From positions 186,001 through 250,000 of the forward strand of contig DAOKYU010000003.1 in the NCBI GenBank assembly GCA_035325995.1: a stretch of DNA of 64,000 bases. The letters run 5' to 3'. The stretch comes from Thermodesulfobacteriota bacterium. GTDB taxonomy: Bacteria > Desulfobacterota_D > UBA1144 > Nemesobacterales > UBA2774. The notes below the pieces were generated by a model. That model was not told the DNA's origin and did no database searches. It saw only the letters and a list, made by a program, of their open reading frames with translations. Shown piece after piece: positions 42,212-50,042 of the stretch. Within the stretch, counting starts at the first letter, position 1, and each line of letters opens with the position of its first letter. The position numbers were made by a program, and so were the translations under genes.

Positions 42212-43588
42212 TTAAAACGGGTGCGCCCCGTGCGCCCCGATCGCGTACTGGAACTGAAGGAATATCGCATGCTGATTAGGCCCGTAGTTCTGGTTCAGAT
42301 AATCGTACTGTAGCCTTATGCTCGAAAATTCCGACGGCCTGAAAGTCAGCATCGGCGATATGCGGTACGCCCTTCCGAGGAGGCCGAGCGTCTCGTCGTG
42401 GACGTGCCCCTCTTCGGGCTCTTCCTCCTCGTGTTCATGGTCGTGGTCTTCCTCTTCGTGGATGGGCGTGTTGGTGTCCGTGAAATCGAACCTGAGCCCG
42501 GTGTTCCACCTCTTGGCGAACCTGTACATCGCCTCGGCGTAAAACCCGTAATCCTCGAGCTCCTCCTCCGGTGTCTCGGCCTGCCTCCACATGAACTCCG
42601 ACTGGAGCGACACTTCCTGGTACGGATTATCTTTAAGCGGCCTGTACTTCGCGAAAAAATCGACACCGTAGAGGTTAGACCTCTCGTCGGGTCCCGACTC
42701 GTTACTGCCCGTTGCGAAAGACGCCCCGAGGCTAACGCCGAGCGATTCGCCGACGTCGAAGAAGTTGGCCATGTGGAATATGTAAAGGAGATTCCCGATG
42801 TTGTTGGCGTCGGGGCTCCTGCCGAACGTAGGCGTCTCGACGTCCGGGCTTCCGCCGGATGCGCTCAGCTCAAGATACCACGGCACGGGGACGAGGAAGC
42901 TCGCCTCGACGCTCGTCGGGTTAAGGTGCTCTCCCAGGAACTCCGCGACGACTATCGGCAGCGTCACGAAGTTCTGCGCGTGCCTGTGTATCTGGTTTAT
43001 CCTTCCGAACTTCGCCCTCGCCCGCCCGATCTTCAGCTGCGAGTTAAGCGGCATGCTGAAGAGCGTCGTCCCGTAAGCCTCTTCCAATTCGACGCCTTCC
43101 GTTCTGAACGAAAAGAACGAATCGAACCTGAAGTAGGGATCGACGACGCTCTGGAACCCGACCTCGATCTCCTGCATGTTGACGCCGGTATTCTCGGGGT
43201 CGTTTTCCGCGAAGACGACGGGGTTGTTAAGCGAATACCAGGTCGGGGTTATCATGGCCACGACGCTTATTTCCGGGTTCAGCGACTGGACGACCTTGCT
43301 CAGAAAACCCTGCGGCGCCCCCTGTGACGGCGAGGCGGGCACCGTAACCGTCTCCTCTTTTACGACGACCTCTTCTTTTGACTCGCGGCTCTCGACCTCG
43401 GCCTCGAGCGCCCTGTTCTTTTCTTCGAGGTCGTCGATTCTCTTCTGCATCTTCTCCATCATCTGCTTAAGCTCGCCAAGCTCCTTCTGAACATCCTCGC
43501 CGCCCTGGGCAAACGCATCGCCCGGATGCCACGCCTGACAGGCAACCAGGGAAATGACGAGCACAGCGATAATCCTTCTAACGCTCAT
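42212..43588 (-). CDS. Porin-like outer-membrane protein with His/Glu-rich insertion
   Basis: A 458-residue protein: signal peptide (to about 28), a coiled coil (about 32-75, ELGELKQMMEKMQKRIDDLE), then a beta-barrel ending in Phe (HGAHPF). Near residues 377-399 an insertion rich in His, Asp and Glu contains HEEEDHDHEHEEEE and EEGHVHDE, probably an external loop that binds metal. It starts the znu run, 24 bp before znuA, with a GGAGG ribosome site. It has no plug or TonB box, so it may be a zinc-selective porin. Its position argues for metal passage. Confidence 0.8.
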   Translation of the reverse strand: MSVRRIIAVLVISLVACQAWHPGDAFAQGGEDVQKELGELKQMMEKMQKRIDDLEEKNRALEAEVESRESKEEVVVKEETVTVPASPSQGAPQGFLSKVVQSLNPEISVVAMITPTWYSLNNPVVFAENDPENTGVNMQEIEVGFQSVVDPYFRFDSFFSFRTEGVELEEAYGTTLFSMPLNSQLKIGRARAKFGRINQIHRHAQNFVTLPIVVAEFLGEHLNPTSVEASFLVPVPWYLELSASGGSPDVETPTFGRSPDANNIGNLLYIFHMANFFDVGESLGVSLGASFATGSNESGPDERSNLYGVDFFAKYRPLKDNPYQEVSLQSEFMWRQAETPEEELEDYGFYAEAMYRFAKRWNTGLRFDFTDTNTPIHEEEDHDHEHEEEEPEEGHVHDETLGLLGRAYRISPMLTFRPSEFSSIRLQYDYLNQNYGPNQHAIFLQFQYAIGAHGAHPF

Positions 43589-43656
43589 TATTCACCTCCA
43601 GATTTTTTTGTGAATGAATTCCGGAGCGCCGCGCCGGCATCGGAACAGGGGCGAGT

Positions 43657-43675
43657 GCGGGCGTTATGCGCCCGC
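43657..43675. other. Stem-loop in the 193-bp gap before the outer-membrane protein gene
   Basis: GCGGGCG and CGCCCGC flank a five-base loop. The gap also has a TATATA-type -10 candidate on the minus strand (about 43730-43740) but no clear -35 and no copy of the tandem operator seen at 34.0 kb. Confidence 0.35.
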
Positions 43676-43781
43676 GCGGTAGGTGTATGCAGCGAAGGGG
43701 CGTTCACGACCGGACGGAACGATGCCTTCTATATAGAGATATTTACGAGTTTTCGCCCTGGAATTCCTCGGCCGATACGGC

Positions 43782-44111
43782 TCAGGCGAGCGGAGGCGAG
43801 CGCGTCGATTTGTAAAGCGTCAGGAACGACGCCGGGATCAATGGTACGTCTGTGCTGAAAGAAATCAATACGGGTGAATCTATAAGGACGGGTAAATTTT
43901 CCCTTTCGGGAAGCTCCAGGTTTCCGTGGAGCCTGCACGCAGAGCACTGCTCGACGGAATGCCCCAGGTGGTCTGTGGATTTCGTTATGCGTACGCCGCT
44001 GTCGGCGGCGAAGCCGTGGTTGTGGACGCTCAGGGATAAAACGAAAACGATGGCGAGCGCCGCCGCGAAAAACGTGCTTACTCTCTTTGTCTTTGCCTTC
44101 GTTGCGTCCAT
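43782..44111 (-). CDS. DUF2946-like small exported protein
   Basis: A 109-residue protein with an N-terminal hydrophobic segment (about 13-28) followed by VHNHGFAAD and HLGHSVEQCSACRLHG. This His plus CxxC pattern recalls DUF2946 proteins, which are found near metal transport genes. Its ATG shares one base with the stop of the CbiO-type gene (TAATG), so it is translationally coupled. A metal-binding accessory role for the CbiMQO system is inferred; CbiN is absent and this may take its place. Confidence 0.65.
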   Translation of the reverse strand: MDATKAKTKRVSTFFAAALAIVFVLSLSVHNHGFAADSGVRITKSTDHLGHSVEQCSACRLHGNLELPERENLPVLIDSPVLISFSTDVPLIPASFLTLYKSTRSPPLA

Positions 44112-44968
44112 TATCCGTGTCCGGCCTTGCCCTCAGATGATAACATATGATTCGCGATCGTGAGAGCCGCATCCTTTACATTTAGCGACGGGTCGAGGTC
44201 GATACCGAGCTTCTTCAGCTCGGCGAACAGTTCCCCGAGGACGGGCGGCTCTATATGACATTCGGCGAGCGCGCCGGTCATCGAAAACACCTCTTTCGGC
44301 GTCCCCTTGGCGACAATCTTCCCCCCGACCGCCATGAGATAAACGGTGTCGGCGATGAGAGGGACGGTATTCATGTTATGCGTTGACAATATTATAGCCG
44401 TTTCGTTTTCATGATTCACCGAATTAAGGAGCCTTATCATCTCGGTCCTGCACATCGGGTCTATGTGCTCGAAGGGCTCGTCCAGTATCAATAGCTCGGG
44501 CTTCGTGACCAGAGCCCCCGCGAGAGCGACCTTCGTCTTCTCGCCGCCGGAAAGGTAATGGGGCACCTTGTCCTTAAGGTGCTCGATTTCGAGCCTCTTG
44601 AGCACATCGCCCACAAGCTCCTCCGTCTTTTCCTTCCCGTACCCGTAATTCCTCGGCGAGAACGATACGTCGTCCCAAACCCTGGGCGCTATTATCTGAA
44701 GGTCCGGGTTCTGTAGCAGCGCCCCTATCCTCTCCCGCACCTTCTCGTAATCCTTCCCGGGGTCAACGCCCATGACGTCCATCTCGCCGCCTGAAGCCCT
44801 GAGGATTCCGAGCAAGAGCGAGAGCAGTGTGGACTTCCCGCTCCCGTTCGGGCCGAGCATGACGACGCGCTCACCCTTGCGGACCGAAAAGTCCTCCCCT
44901 TCGAACCTGAGCGAGGTGCCGTCCGGGTATCTGAAGCCGAGGTCTTTCACCCTTACGATTTCTTCCAT
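44111..44968 (-). CDS. cbiO: ECF transporter ATPase, CbiO/NikO-type
   Basis: A 285-residue ATPase: Walker A LGPNGSGKSTLLSLLLG near residue 38, Q-loop LLQNPD, signature YLSGGEKTKVALAGAL and Walker B LLILDEPFEHID. It powers a cobalt/nickel-type energy-coupling-factor importer with the adjacent CbiQ and CbiM proteins. It overlaps cbiQ by 16 bp and follows GGGAGG. The metal is not defined by this subunit. Confidence 0.92.
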   Translation of the reverse strand: MEEIVRVKDLGFRYPDGTSLRFEGEDFSVRKGERVVMLGPNGSGKSTLLSLLLGILRASGGEMDVMGVDPGKDYEKVRERIGALLQNPDLQIIAPRVWDDVSFSPRNYGYGKEKTEELVGDVLKRLEIEHLKDKVPHYLSGGEKTKVALAGALVTKPELLILDEPFEHIDPMCRTEMIRLLNSVNHENETAIILSTHNMNTVPLIADTVYLMAVGGKIVAKGTPKEVFSMTGALAECHIEPPVLGELFAELKKLGIDLDPSLNVKDAALTIANHMLSSEGKAGHG

Positions 44969-45780
44969 GCTTCGGCCTCCCGTTTAGGATAAAGGCCCCA
45001 CGCGGCCGACAGGGCCAGCGCGAGCACGGCGGCGTAGACGAAATATATCCCGAGCGCGTCGAGCCCCTGCCCGAAGCGTACGAGGAGCGCGAGCGCGAGT
45101 ATCGCCGCGCCGGTCAAAACCGCCCCAGCGTCGCACGCCGGGCTTCCGGCTCTATCGTATCCGCCGGATAATTTGCCGTTGTATCCCCTCACCCTCATAA
45201 TGCCGTAGAACTTCTCCGAAATGTCGAGCCCCCGCACCAGCAGGAGCCCTATTCCGGACGAAAAATTCACGACGTTGCGTACGATCTTCCCCCGCGAGAT
45301 TCCGCCCCTTACCCTGAGCGCCTTCAAGAGGTTGTCCATGAGGTCCAAAAGGAGAAAGAGCGACCTGTAAGTAAGGAAAAGCCCCTCGGCTATGATCTTC
45401 GGCAAAAACGGCCTTAGCGACGCGAACACGTCCGGGTACGGCGTCGTGACTATGACGATCACCGACGCGAGGGCTGCGGTAAGCGCCTTCAGCATTATTA
45501 CGCCGGCGCCGATCCAGTCCCCGTTCCATCCGGCAACCGCGAATATGAGCGCGAATATGGCGGGATAAGCCGCAATCGTTATGACCTTAAGCGCCGGAAG
45601 GCCGGTCCTGAAAACGAGGGCGGCGAGCAGGATATAAGCCCCGAGGAGGAAATAAAAATTCCCCGTCACGACGACCGAAGCTATGACGAGCCCGGCGAAT
45701 ACGAGCTTGGGCGGCGCGGACGCCCTGTGGAGGAAGCTCCCGCCGTGATTTGCGTAATAATCTATTGCCGAAACGTCCAT
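44953..45780 (-). CDS. cbiQ: ECF transporter transmembrane protein, CbiQ/NikQ-type
   Basis: A 275-residue membrane protein with five to six helices. The opening MDVSAIDYYANHGGSFLHRA, the HRASAPPKLVFAG block and the ALRVRGGISRGKIV coupling motif (Ala-Arg-Gly type, around 155-168) are typical. It links the CbiM substrate unit to the ATPase. It starts nine bp after cbiM. Confidence 0.9.
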   Translation of the reverse strand: MDVSAIDYYANHGGSFLHRASAPPKLVFAGLVIASVVVTGNFYFLLGAYILLAALVFRTGLPALKVITIAAYPAIFALIFAVAGWNGDWIGAGVIMLKALTAALASVIVIVTTPYPDVFASLRPFLPKIIAEGLFLTYRSLFLLLDLMDNLLKALRVRGGISRGKIVRNVVNFSSGIGLLLVRGLDISEKFYGIMRVRGYNGKLSGGYDRAGSPACDAGAVLTGAAILALALLVRFGQGLDALGIYFVYAAVLALALSAAWGLYPKREAEAWKKS

Positions 45781-45789
45781 GCGATTTCC

Positions 45790-46497
45790 CTACGTATCCC
45801 CCGAGGCCACGAGGTCTGGCCTCACCCTGTAAAGATACGACACGACGAGCCCCGCGACGGCGGCTTCGAGCGCCCATCCCAGCGGCGCCAGCAGAAAAAT
45901 AGTCTTTACGAACCTTCCGAAGTCGAGGCTGCGGTGCGCCTCCGTATTCACGGCGGCGCCGCCCCCGTCGAGAACAGTTTCTTCGGTGTGAAACGCCGCC
46001 GCCGGATTTATGTGCGAAACGTAGACTATCCCCAGCATTATGGAGGTGCTCAGAAAGAGGCTCAAAACCGCCGCGACCGCCGACGACCATCCAGGGCCCC
46101 GCCCCGCCATGACCGTCCTTAAAAGCTGGAACAGGTAATAGCCGAGCACGGCCTCCGCGCCGATTACTATAGTATTAAGCCCGACGACCGTGATCCCCCC
46201 GTGCCCGAACATCGATATTATGAGGTCCACGATAAAAACGGATATGAAAGCGAGAGCCGGGCCGAGGAGTATGCCGGCGATTATGCTCAGGTTTATGTGA
46301 TACGCGATGGGCACTATTTCGAGCGTCATGCCCGCTATCATCAGCGCCGATACTATGCCTATAAGGGGAAGCTTCCTCTTCACGTCCCCGGAATTCACCC
46401 TCCGGAGGCAAAGCGCGAGAAGGAGGGCCGTGACCACCCACCCCGCGGCCACTATCCACAAAGGGAGAACGCCGTCAGGTATGTGTATGTGAGACAT
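45790..46497 (-). CDS. cbiM: ECF metal transporter substrate-binding protein, CbiM/NikM-type, atypical N-terminus
   Basis: A 235-residue membrane protein with about six helices, including a helix with PLIGIVSALMIAGMTLEIVP and AYHINLSIIAGILLGPALAF. In NikM/CbiM the N-terminal amine and His2 of the MHIxDG start bind the metal. Here the start reads MSHIHIPDGVLPLW, so the HIPDG motif begins at residue 5 and a second His is at residue 3. The ATG has a GGGG ribosome site and no later start exists, so the shift is real. It may change geometry or metal. It lies 17 bp after a Fur-family gene. Confidence 0.85.
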   Translation of the reverse strand: MSHIHIPDGVLPLWIVAAGWVVTALLLALCLRRVNSGDVKRKLPLIGIVSALMIAGMTLEIVPIAYHINLSIIAGILLGPALAFISVFIVDLIISMFGHGGITVVGLNTIVIGAEAVLGYYLFQLLRTVMAGRGPGWSSAVAAVLSLFLSTSIMLGIVYVSHINPAAAFHTEETVLDGGGAAVNTEAHRSLDFGRFVKTIFLLAPLGWALEAAVAGLVVSYLYRVRPDLVASGDT

Positions 46498-46514
46498 GTG
46501 TCAAAATCCCCTTT

Positions 46515-46955
46515 TCATGCGCTGCATTCCCTGCACTTGCCGAATAATTGAAGGAAGTGGTTCTGTATCTGTATTCCCGTGTCCTTCGAGAGCTTCTCGG
46601 ATATCTTGTCGAGCGGGCATTCGGCGAACTCTATGACCTTGTTGCACTCGGTGCAGACGATAGGGTGCCTGTGCCCCTCGGGCGCGACGGCGTAGCTGTG
46701 GCACCCGTCTTCCAGGTGCACCTTCACGACGAGGCCGAGGTCTATAAGCGTCTCGAGCGATCTGTACACGGTCGCGAGCCCCGTCCCCGGCAGTAGCACT
46801 TTCACCTTCGCGTGTATGCCGTTTATGGAAAGATAAGTCTCGCTCTCTTTCAGAACCTTGAATACCGAAAGCCTCTGCGGCGTACACTTCAGCTTCCGGG
46901 CGTGAAAAATATCCCTTATGCCGTCCTGACCCCTGGCAGTCATTTTGTTCTTCAT
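46515..46955 (-). CDS. Second Fur-family metalloregulator
   Basis: A 146-residue Fur-family protein: RKLKCTPQRLSVFKVLKESE, winged-helix LPGTGLATVYRSLETLIDLG, sensing region HLEDGCHSYAVAPEGHRHPIV, CTEC and C-terminal CREC zinc pairs. It leads the CbiMQO genes and has a Fur-type box abutting its promoter, so it is probably autoregulated. Two Fur paralogues within 13 kb suggest different metals or a split regulon. It could itself be Zur for the znu run; specificity cannot be read by eye. Confidence 0.88.
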   Translation of the reverse strand: MKNKMTARGQDGIRDIFHARKLKCTPQRLSVFKVLKESETYLSINGIHAKVKVLLPGTGLATVYRSLETLIDLGLVVKVHLEDGCHSYAVAPEGHRHPIVCTECNKVIEFAECPLDKISEKLSKDTGIQIQNHFLQLFGKCRECSA

Positions 46956-46978
46956 GATATGTTTAGCGGCCCGCGCCC

Positions 46979-47007
46979 TTATTAATAAGTAGCCCGCCCC
47001 ATGTCAA
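46979..47007 (-). promoter_or_regulatory. Sigma-70-type promoter of the Fur2-cbiMQO operon
   Basis: On the minus strand, a perfect TTGACA (47002-47007), a 17-bp spacer and TAATAA (46979-46984) lie 24 bp before the start codon of the Fur-family gene, leaving a very short leader. Confidence 0.65.
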
Positions 47008-47008
47008 A

Positions 47009-47023
47009 TGAGAAAGATTCTCA
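47009..47023. promoter_or_regulatory. Fur-type 7-1-7 box
   Basis: TGAGAAAGATTCTCA is an inverted repeat (arms TGAGAA/TTCTCA) of the Fur 7-1-7 form. It is one base from the -35 of the Fur2-cbiMQO promoter. It differs from the GCAAA/TTTGC double site at 34.0 kb. Confidence 0.65.
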
Positions 47024-47118
47024 ATTGTATTCGCCAAATCCACGGCTGTCAAATCTGCCCCGGAGCATGCGGCTTGCCCGGCAGTTTCTTCGAATCTCCA
47101 TTATTAGAAAATTGCCTA

Positions 47119-47148
47119 TTGGCGAAAAGCCCTTAATTCAAGTATAAT
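47119..47148 (+). promoter_or_regulatory. Promoter for the DEAD-box helicase gene, with a long leader
   Basis: TTGGCG (47119-47124), an 18-bp spacer and a perfect TATAAT (47143-47148) lie about 128 bp before the start codon. The 320-bp gap 46956-47275 thus holds two divergent promoters, a Fur-type box and this leader; no further gene is seen in it. Confidence 0.55.
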
Positions 47149-47275
47149 TAAAGTAACTTTTGTAACTTGAGAGAGAAACACTTAGTCACATCCACACGAT
47201 TCCGCATAAATTGTTGGTACCTGATTGAGTTTTACTGCTTGAGGGGAGAATTGTAAAATCACAGAGGAAGGTTAT

Positions 47276-48850
47276 ATGAAATCGTTCGATAATTTAGGTC
47301 TATCCGAGGGTATGTTAAGCGCCCTCAAGAAAAAGGGGTTCGAAGCCCCGACTCCAATCCAGGAACTGACAATACCCGAAATGCTGGGAAGCACGAAAGA
47401 CCTCGTGGCGCAGGCGCAGACCGGCACGGGCAAGACGGCGGCGTTCGGCGTACCGCTCATCGAGCTTATCAAGGAAAACACGGGCCACGTTCAGGTGCTC
47501 ATCCTTACACCCACGAGGGAGCTCGCGATACAGGTCGCCGAGGAGATAAACTCGCTCAAGGGAGACAGGGAGCTCTCGATCGTGCCCATATACGGCGGGC
47601 AGTCGATGAGCCTTCAATTGCGAAGCCTCCGGAACGGCATCGACATCGTAGTCGGAACCCCGGGCAGGGTGCTCGACCACATCTGGAGCGGCGAGCTCTC
47701 GCTCGGAAAGCTCTCCTATTTCGTCCTCGACGAGGCCGACGAGATGCTCAACATGGGGTTCATAGACGACGTTAAGGAAATACTCAGCCATACGCCCGAA
47801 GACAAGAGGACCATGCTTTTCTCGGCGACGATGCCCCGCGAGATCGTTGACATAGCCAAAAACCACATGCACGAATACAACGAGCTCAAGGTCGAGTCCG
47901 AGCAGCTCACGGTGAGCCTGACGGATCAGATCTACTTCGAGGTGAAGCATGCCGATAAATTCGAGGCCCTCTGCCGCCTTATAGACATGGAAGACGATTT
48001 TTACGGCCTGGTATTCTGCCGGACGAAGCACGACGCCGATAAAATCGCCAACAAGCTCAGCCGGCGCGGGTACGACGCGGGCGCCCTTCACGGCAACATG
48101 TCCCAGCTCCAGAGGGAGCGCATGCTCACGCTCTTCAGGAAAAAGCGCGTGAACATCCTCGTTGCGACGGACGTCGCGGCCAGGGGGCTCGACGTGCACG
48201 ACCTCACGCACGTCATAAACTATGCGCTGCCCCAGGACCCCAAGGCCTACATCCACAGGATAGGGAGGACGGGAAGGGCCGGCAAGGAGGGGAACGCCGT
48301 CACGTTCGTAACGCCCGAAGAATACAGGAAGCTCAAATTCATAACCAAAGAGGCCAAGACGGACATCCGGAAGGCCAAGCTCCCTCTTAAATCCGACGCC
48401 GCTCTTCAGGAGCGTAAGCGCACGAAGAAAGAGGTAGACAAAATTGTAAACGCGCCGGCGCGTAACGGTGACTACCTCGAGCTATCGAAAGAGCTCCTCA
48501 AAAAGAAGAACGCCGAGGAAGTCGTGGCGTCCTTACTCCAGCACACTTTCGGCAGGGACGACAGGAAAAACGGCAGCGACACGGCCGAGATAGACGACAA
48601 GGGGACGACCCGCCTCTACGTCGCCCACGGAAAGCGCGACGGCCTTACAAAGAAGAAGCTCCTCGGCTACATAAAAGAGAAGAGCGGAATATCGCCGGAC
48701 AACATAACGGACATCCAGATACTCCAGAAATTCTCGTTCCTGACGATGCCGTTCCACGAGGCCGAGGTTCTTCTGGCGCTCTTTAAGGACAAGAAAGAGG
48801 GCTCGGGGCCGTTTATCACGATGGCGAAAAAGGAAAAGGCGCGCGGCTGA
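47276..48850 (+). CDS. deaD: DEAD-box ATP-dependent RNA helicase, DeaD/CsdA-type
   Basis: A 524-residue helicase: Q motif with GFEAPTPIQELTIP, AQTGTGKTAAFGVPL (motif I), PTRELAIQ, TPGR, DEADEM, SATMP, and the C-terminal core ATDVAARGLDVHDLTHVINY and HRIGRTGRAGKEG. The last 75 residues (TRLYVAHGKRDGLTKKKLLG onward) are a DbpA-type RNA-binding domain. It remodels RNA in ribosome assembly, decay or cold adaptation. GAGGAAGG precedes the ATG, and the leader is long. Confidence 0.93.
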   Translation: MKSFDNLGLSEGMLSALKKKGFEAPTPIQELTIPEMLGSTKDLVAQAQTGTGKTAAFGVPLIELIKENTGHVQVLILTPTRELAIQVAEEINSLKGDRELSIVPIYGGQSMSLQLRSLRNGIDIVVGTPGRVLDHIWSGELSLGKLSYFVLDEADEMLNMGFIDDVKEILSHTPEDKRTMLFSATMPREIVDIAKNHMHEYNELKVESEQLTVSLTDQIYFEVKHADKFEALCRLIDMEDDFYGLVFCRTKHDADKIANKLSRRGYDAGALHGNMSQLQRERMLTLFRKKRVNILVATDVAARGLDVHDLTHVINYALPQDPKAYIHRIGRTGRAGKEGNAVTFVTPEEYRKLKFITKEAKTDIRKAKLPLKSDAALQERKRTKKEVDKIVNAPARNGDYLELSKELLKKKNAEEVVASLLQHTFGRDDRKNGSDTAEIDDKGTTRLYVAHGKRDGLTKKKLLGYIKEKSGISPDNITDIQILQKFSFLTMPFHEAEVLLALFKDKKEGSGPFITMAKKEKARG

Positions 48851-48882
48851 GCGAGGCTGCGTCCTCTTACGGGGGCGGATGC

Positions 48883-49470
48883 CTATTTCTCCCGCCCCTC
48901 CGAAATGCGCCTTACCTCTTCATACCTGAAGCAATCGACGATGTGGTCGTTTACCATCCCCGCGGCCTGCATGAAGGCGTAGCATATAGTCGAGCCGACG
49001 AAGCTGAATCCCCTTTTTTTCATGTCTTTGCTCATCGCGTCTGACTCCTTCGACCTGGCGGGAATCTCGGCAAGGCTCTTCCTCGAATTGTCTATGGGCC
49101 TCCCCCCGACGAACCGCCATATGTACTTGTCGAACGTGCCGAATTCCCCGCTCACCTCTAAAAACGCCCTCGCGTTCTGAACGGTGGAATTCACCTTGAG
49201 CCTGTTCCTTATAATGCCGGGATTTTCGAGAAGCTCCGCTATCTTCCTTTCGTCGTATGCGGCCACCTTCTGCGCGTCGAAGTTGTCGAACGCCTCCCTG
49301 TAGGAGTCCCGCCTCTTGAGTATGGTTATCCAGCTCAATCCCGCCTGCGCCCCGTCGAGGACCACCATCTCGAATAGCGTCCTGTCGTCGTGAACCGGGA
49401 CGCCCCATTCAGTGTCGTGGTAATCGACGTAAAGCGGGTCTTCCCCGTGCCATCCGCATCTTTTCTTCAA
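48883..49470 (-). CDS. tag: DNA-3-methyladenine glycosylase I
   Basis: A 195-residue Tag protein of normal size. It starts KKRCGWHGEDPLYVDYHDTEWG, continues LDGAQAGLSWITILKRR (catalytic pocket Glu/Trp region) and ends GMVNDHIVDC, giving the Cys-His-His-Cys zinc knot (Cys near 5, His 18, His and Cys in NDHIVDC). It removes 3-methyladenine from DNA. The start is TTG after GGAGGGAGAGAAGG. A cupin gene precedes it on the same strand. Confidence 0.95.
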   Translation of the reverse strand: MKKRCGWHGEDPLYVDYHDTEWGVPVHDDRTLFEMVVLDGAQAGLSWITILKRRDSYREAFDNFDAQKVAAYDERKIAELLENPGIIRNRLKVNSTVQNARAFLEVSGEFGTFDKYIWRFVGGRPIDNSRKSLAEIPARSKESDAMSKDMKKRGFSFVGSTICYAFMQAAGMVNDHIVDCFRYEEVRRISEGREK

Positions 49471-49488
49471 GCCTTCTCTCCCTCCAGG

Positions 49489-49848
49489 TTATTCGGGGTC
49501 TCTGTGTACGGTCTCGGGCGAAAACGCCGGGAGGCACACGGCAATGTATTTCGCCCCATTCGGCGTGCTGTACCTCACCCATTCCCCGGGATAAGCTATC
49601 ACGGCCTGCCCCGCCCCGACCTCCATCGTCCCGCCTTCGTGCTCGACCCTGAGCGCGCCTTCGAGGACGACCGTAATCTCCTGGAATTCCGGCCTCTGTC
49701 CCGGCTCCTCCCATCCCGCGGGCGACGTCATCCTGGCGACGCTGGCCACATCGCCCCCGGAATTTACCCTCCCCGCGAATTCCTCTATTATCTTGGGCTT
49801 GTTGCCCGCCGCCTCGATTATGGACGGCCCTTCGATGAGTTTGGGCAT
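49489..49848 (-). CDS. Cupin-domain protein
   Basis: About 119 residues forming a single cupin: PEFQEITVVLEGALRVEHEG (motif 1) and GAGQAVIAYPGEWVRYSTPN (motif 2). The usual His metal ligands of motif 1 are mostly missing (EITVVLEGALRVEHEG has only one His), so metal binding is uncertain. The ATG at 49848 follows GGAGAACCT; a longer N-terminal extension is unlikely. It is 18 bp before tag and may be co-transcribed. Function unknown. Confidence 0.83.
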   Translation of the reverse strand: MPKLIEGPSIIEAAGNKPKIIEEFAGRVNSGGDVASVARMTSPAGWEEPGQRPEFQEITVVLEGALRVEHEGGTMEVGAGQAVIAYPGEWVRYSTPNGAKYIAVCLPAFSPETVHRDPE

Positions 49849-50042
49849 AGGTTCTCCGTACGTATCAGTTGAATCCTGAAACTCAGTACTGAATATAAAT
49901 AAGCCGCCTCTCGCTGGCAAGGACAAAACCGGGCGGCCCGAAAATTTCCGATTGTGTTCATGCGCGGGGAATTTTACACTTTAAATCTATAGGCACTCGA
50001 AATCCCGATACCGCGGATCGGTGTAAACGGAGGGGAAACTTC

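Noticed and set aside
43589..43781. Search for a Zur-type site before the porin/znu genes
   Set aside because: No GCAAA/TTTGC pair or Fur-type box is visible; only a GC-rich hairpin.
47315..48256. 313-codon open frame antisense to the DEAD-box helicase
   Set aside because: Shadow of a well-conserved helicase core.
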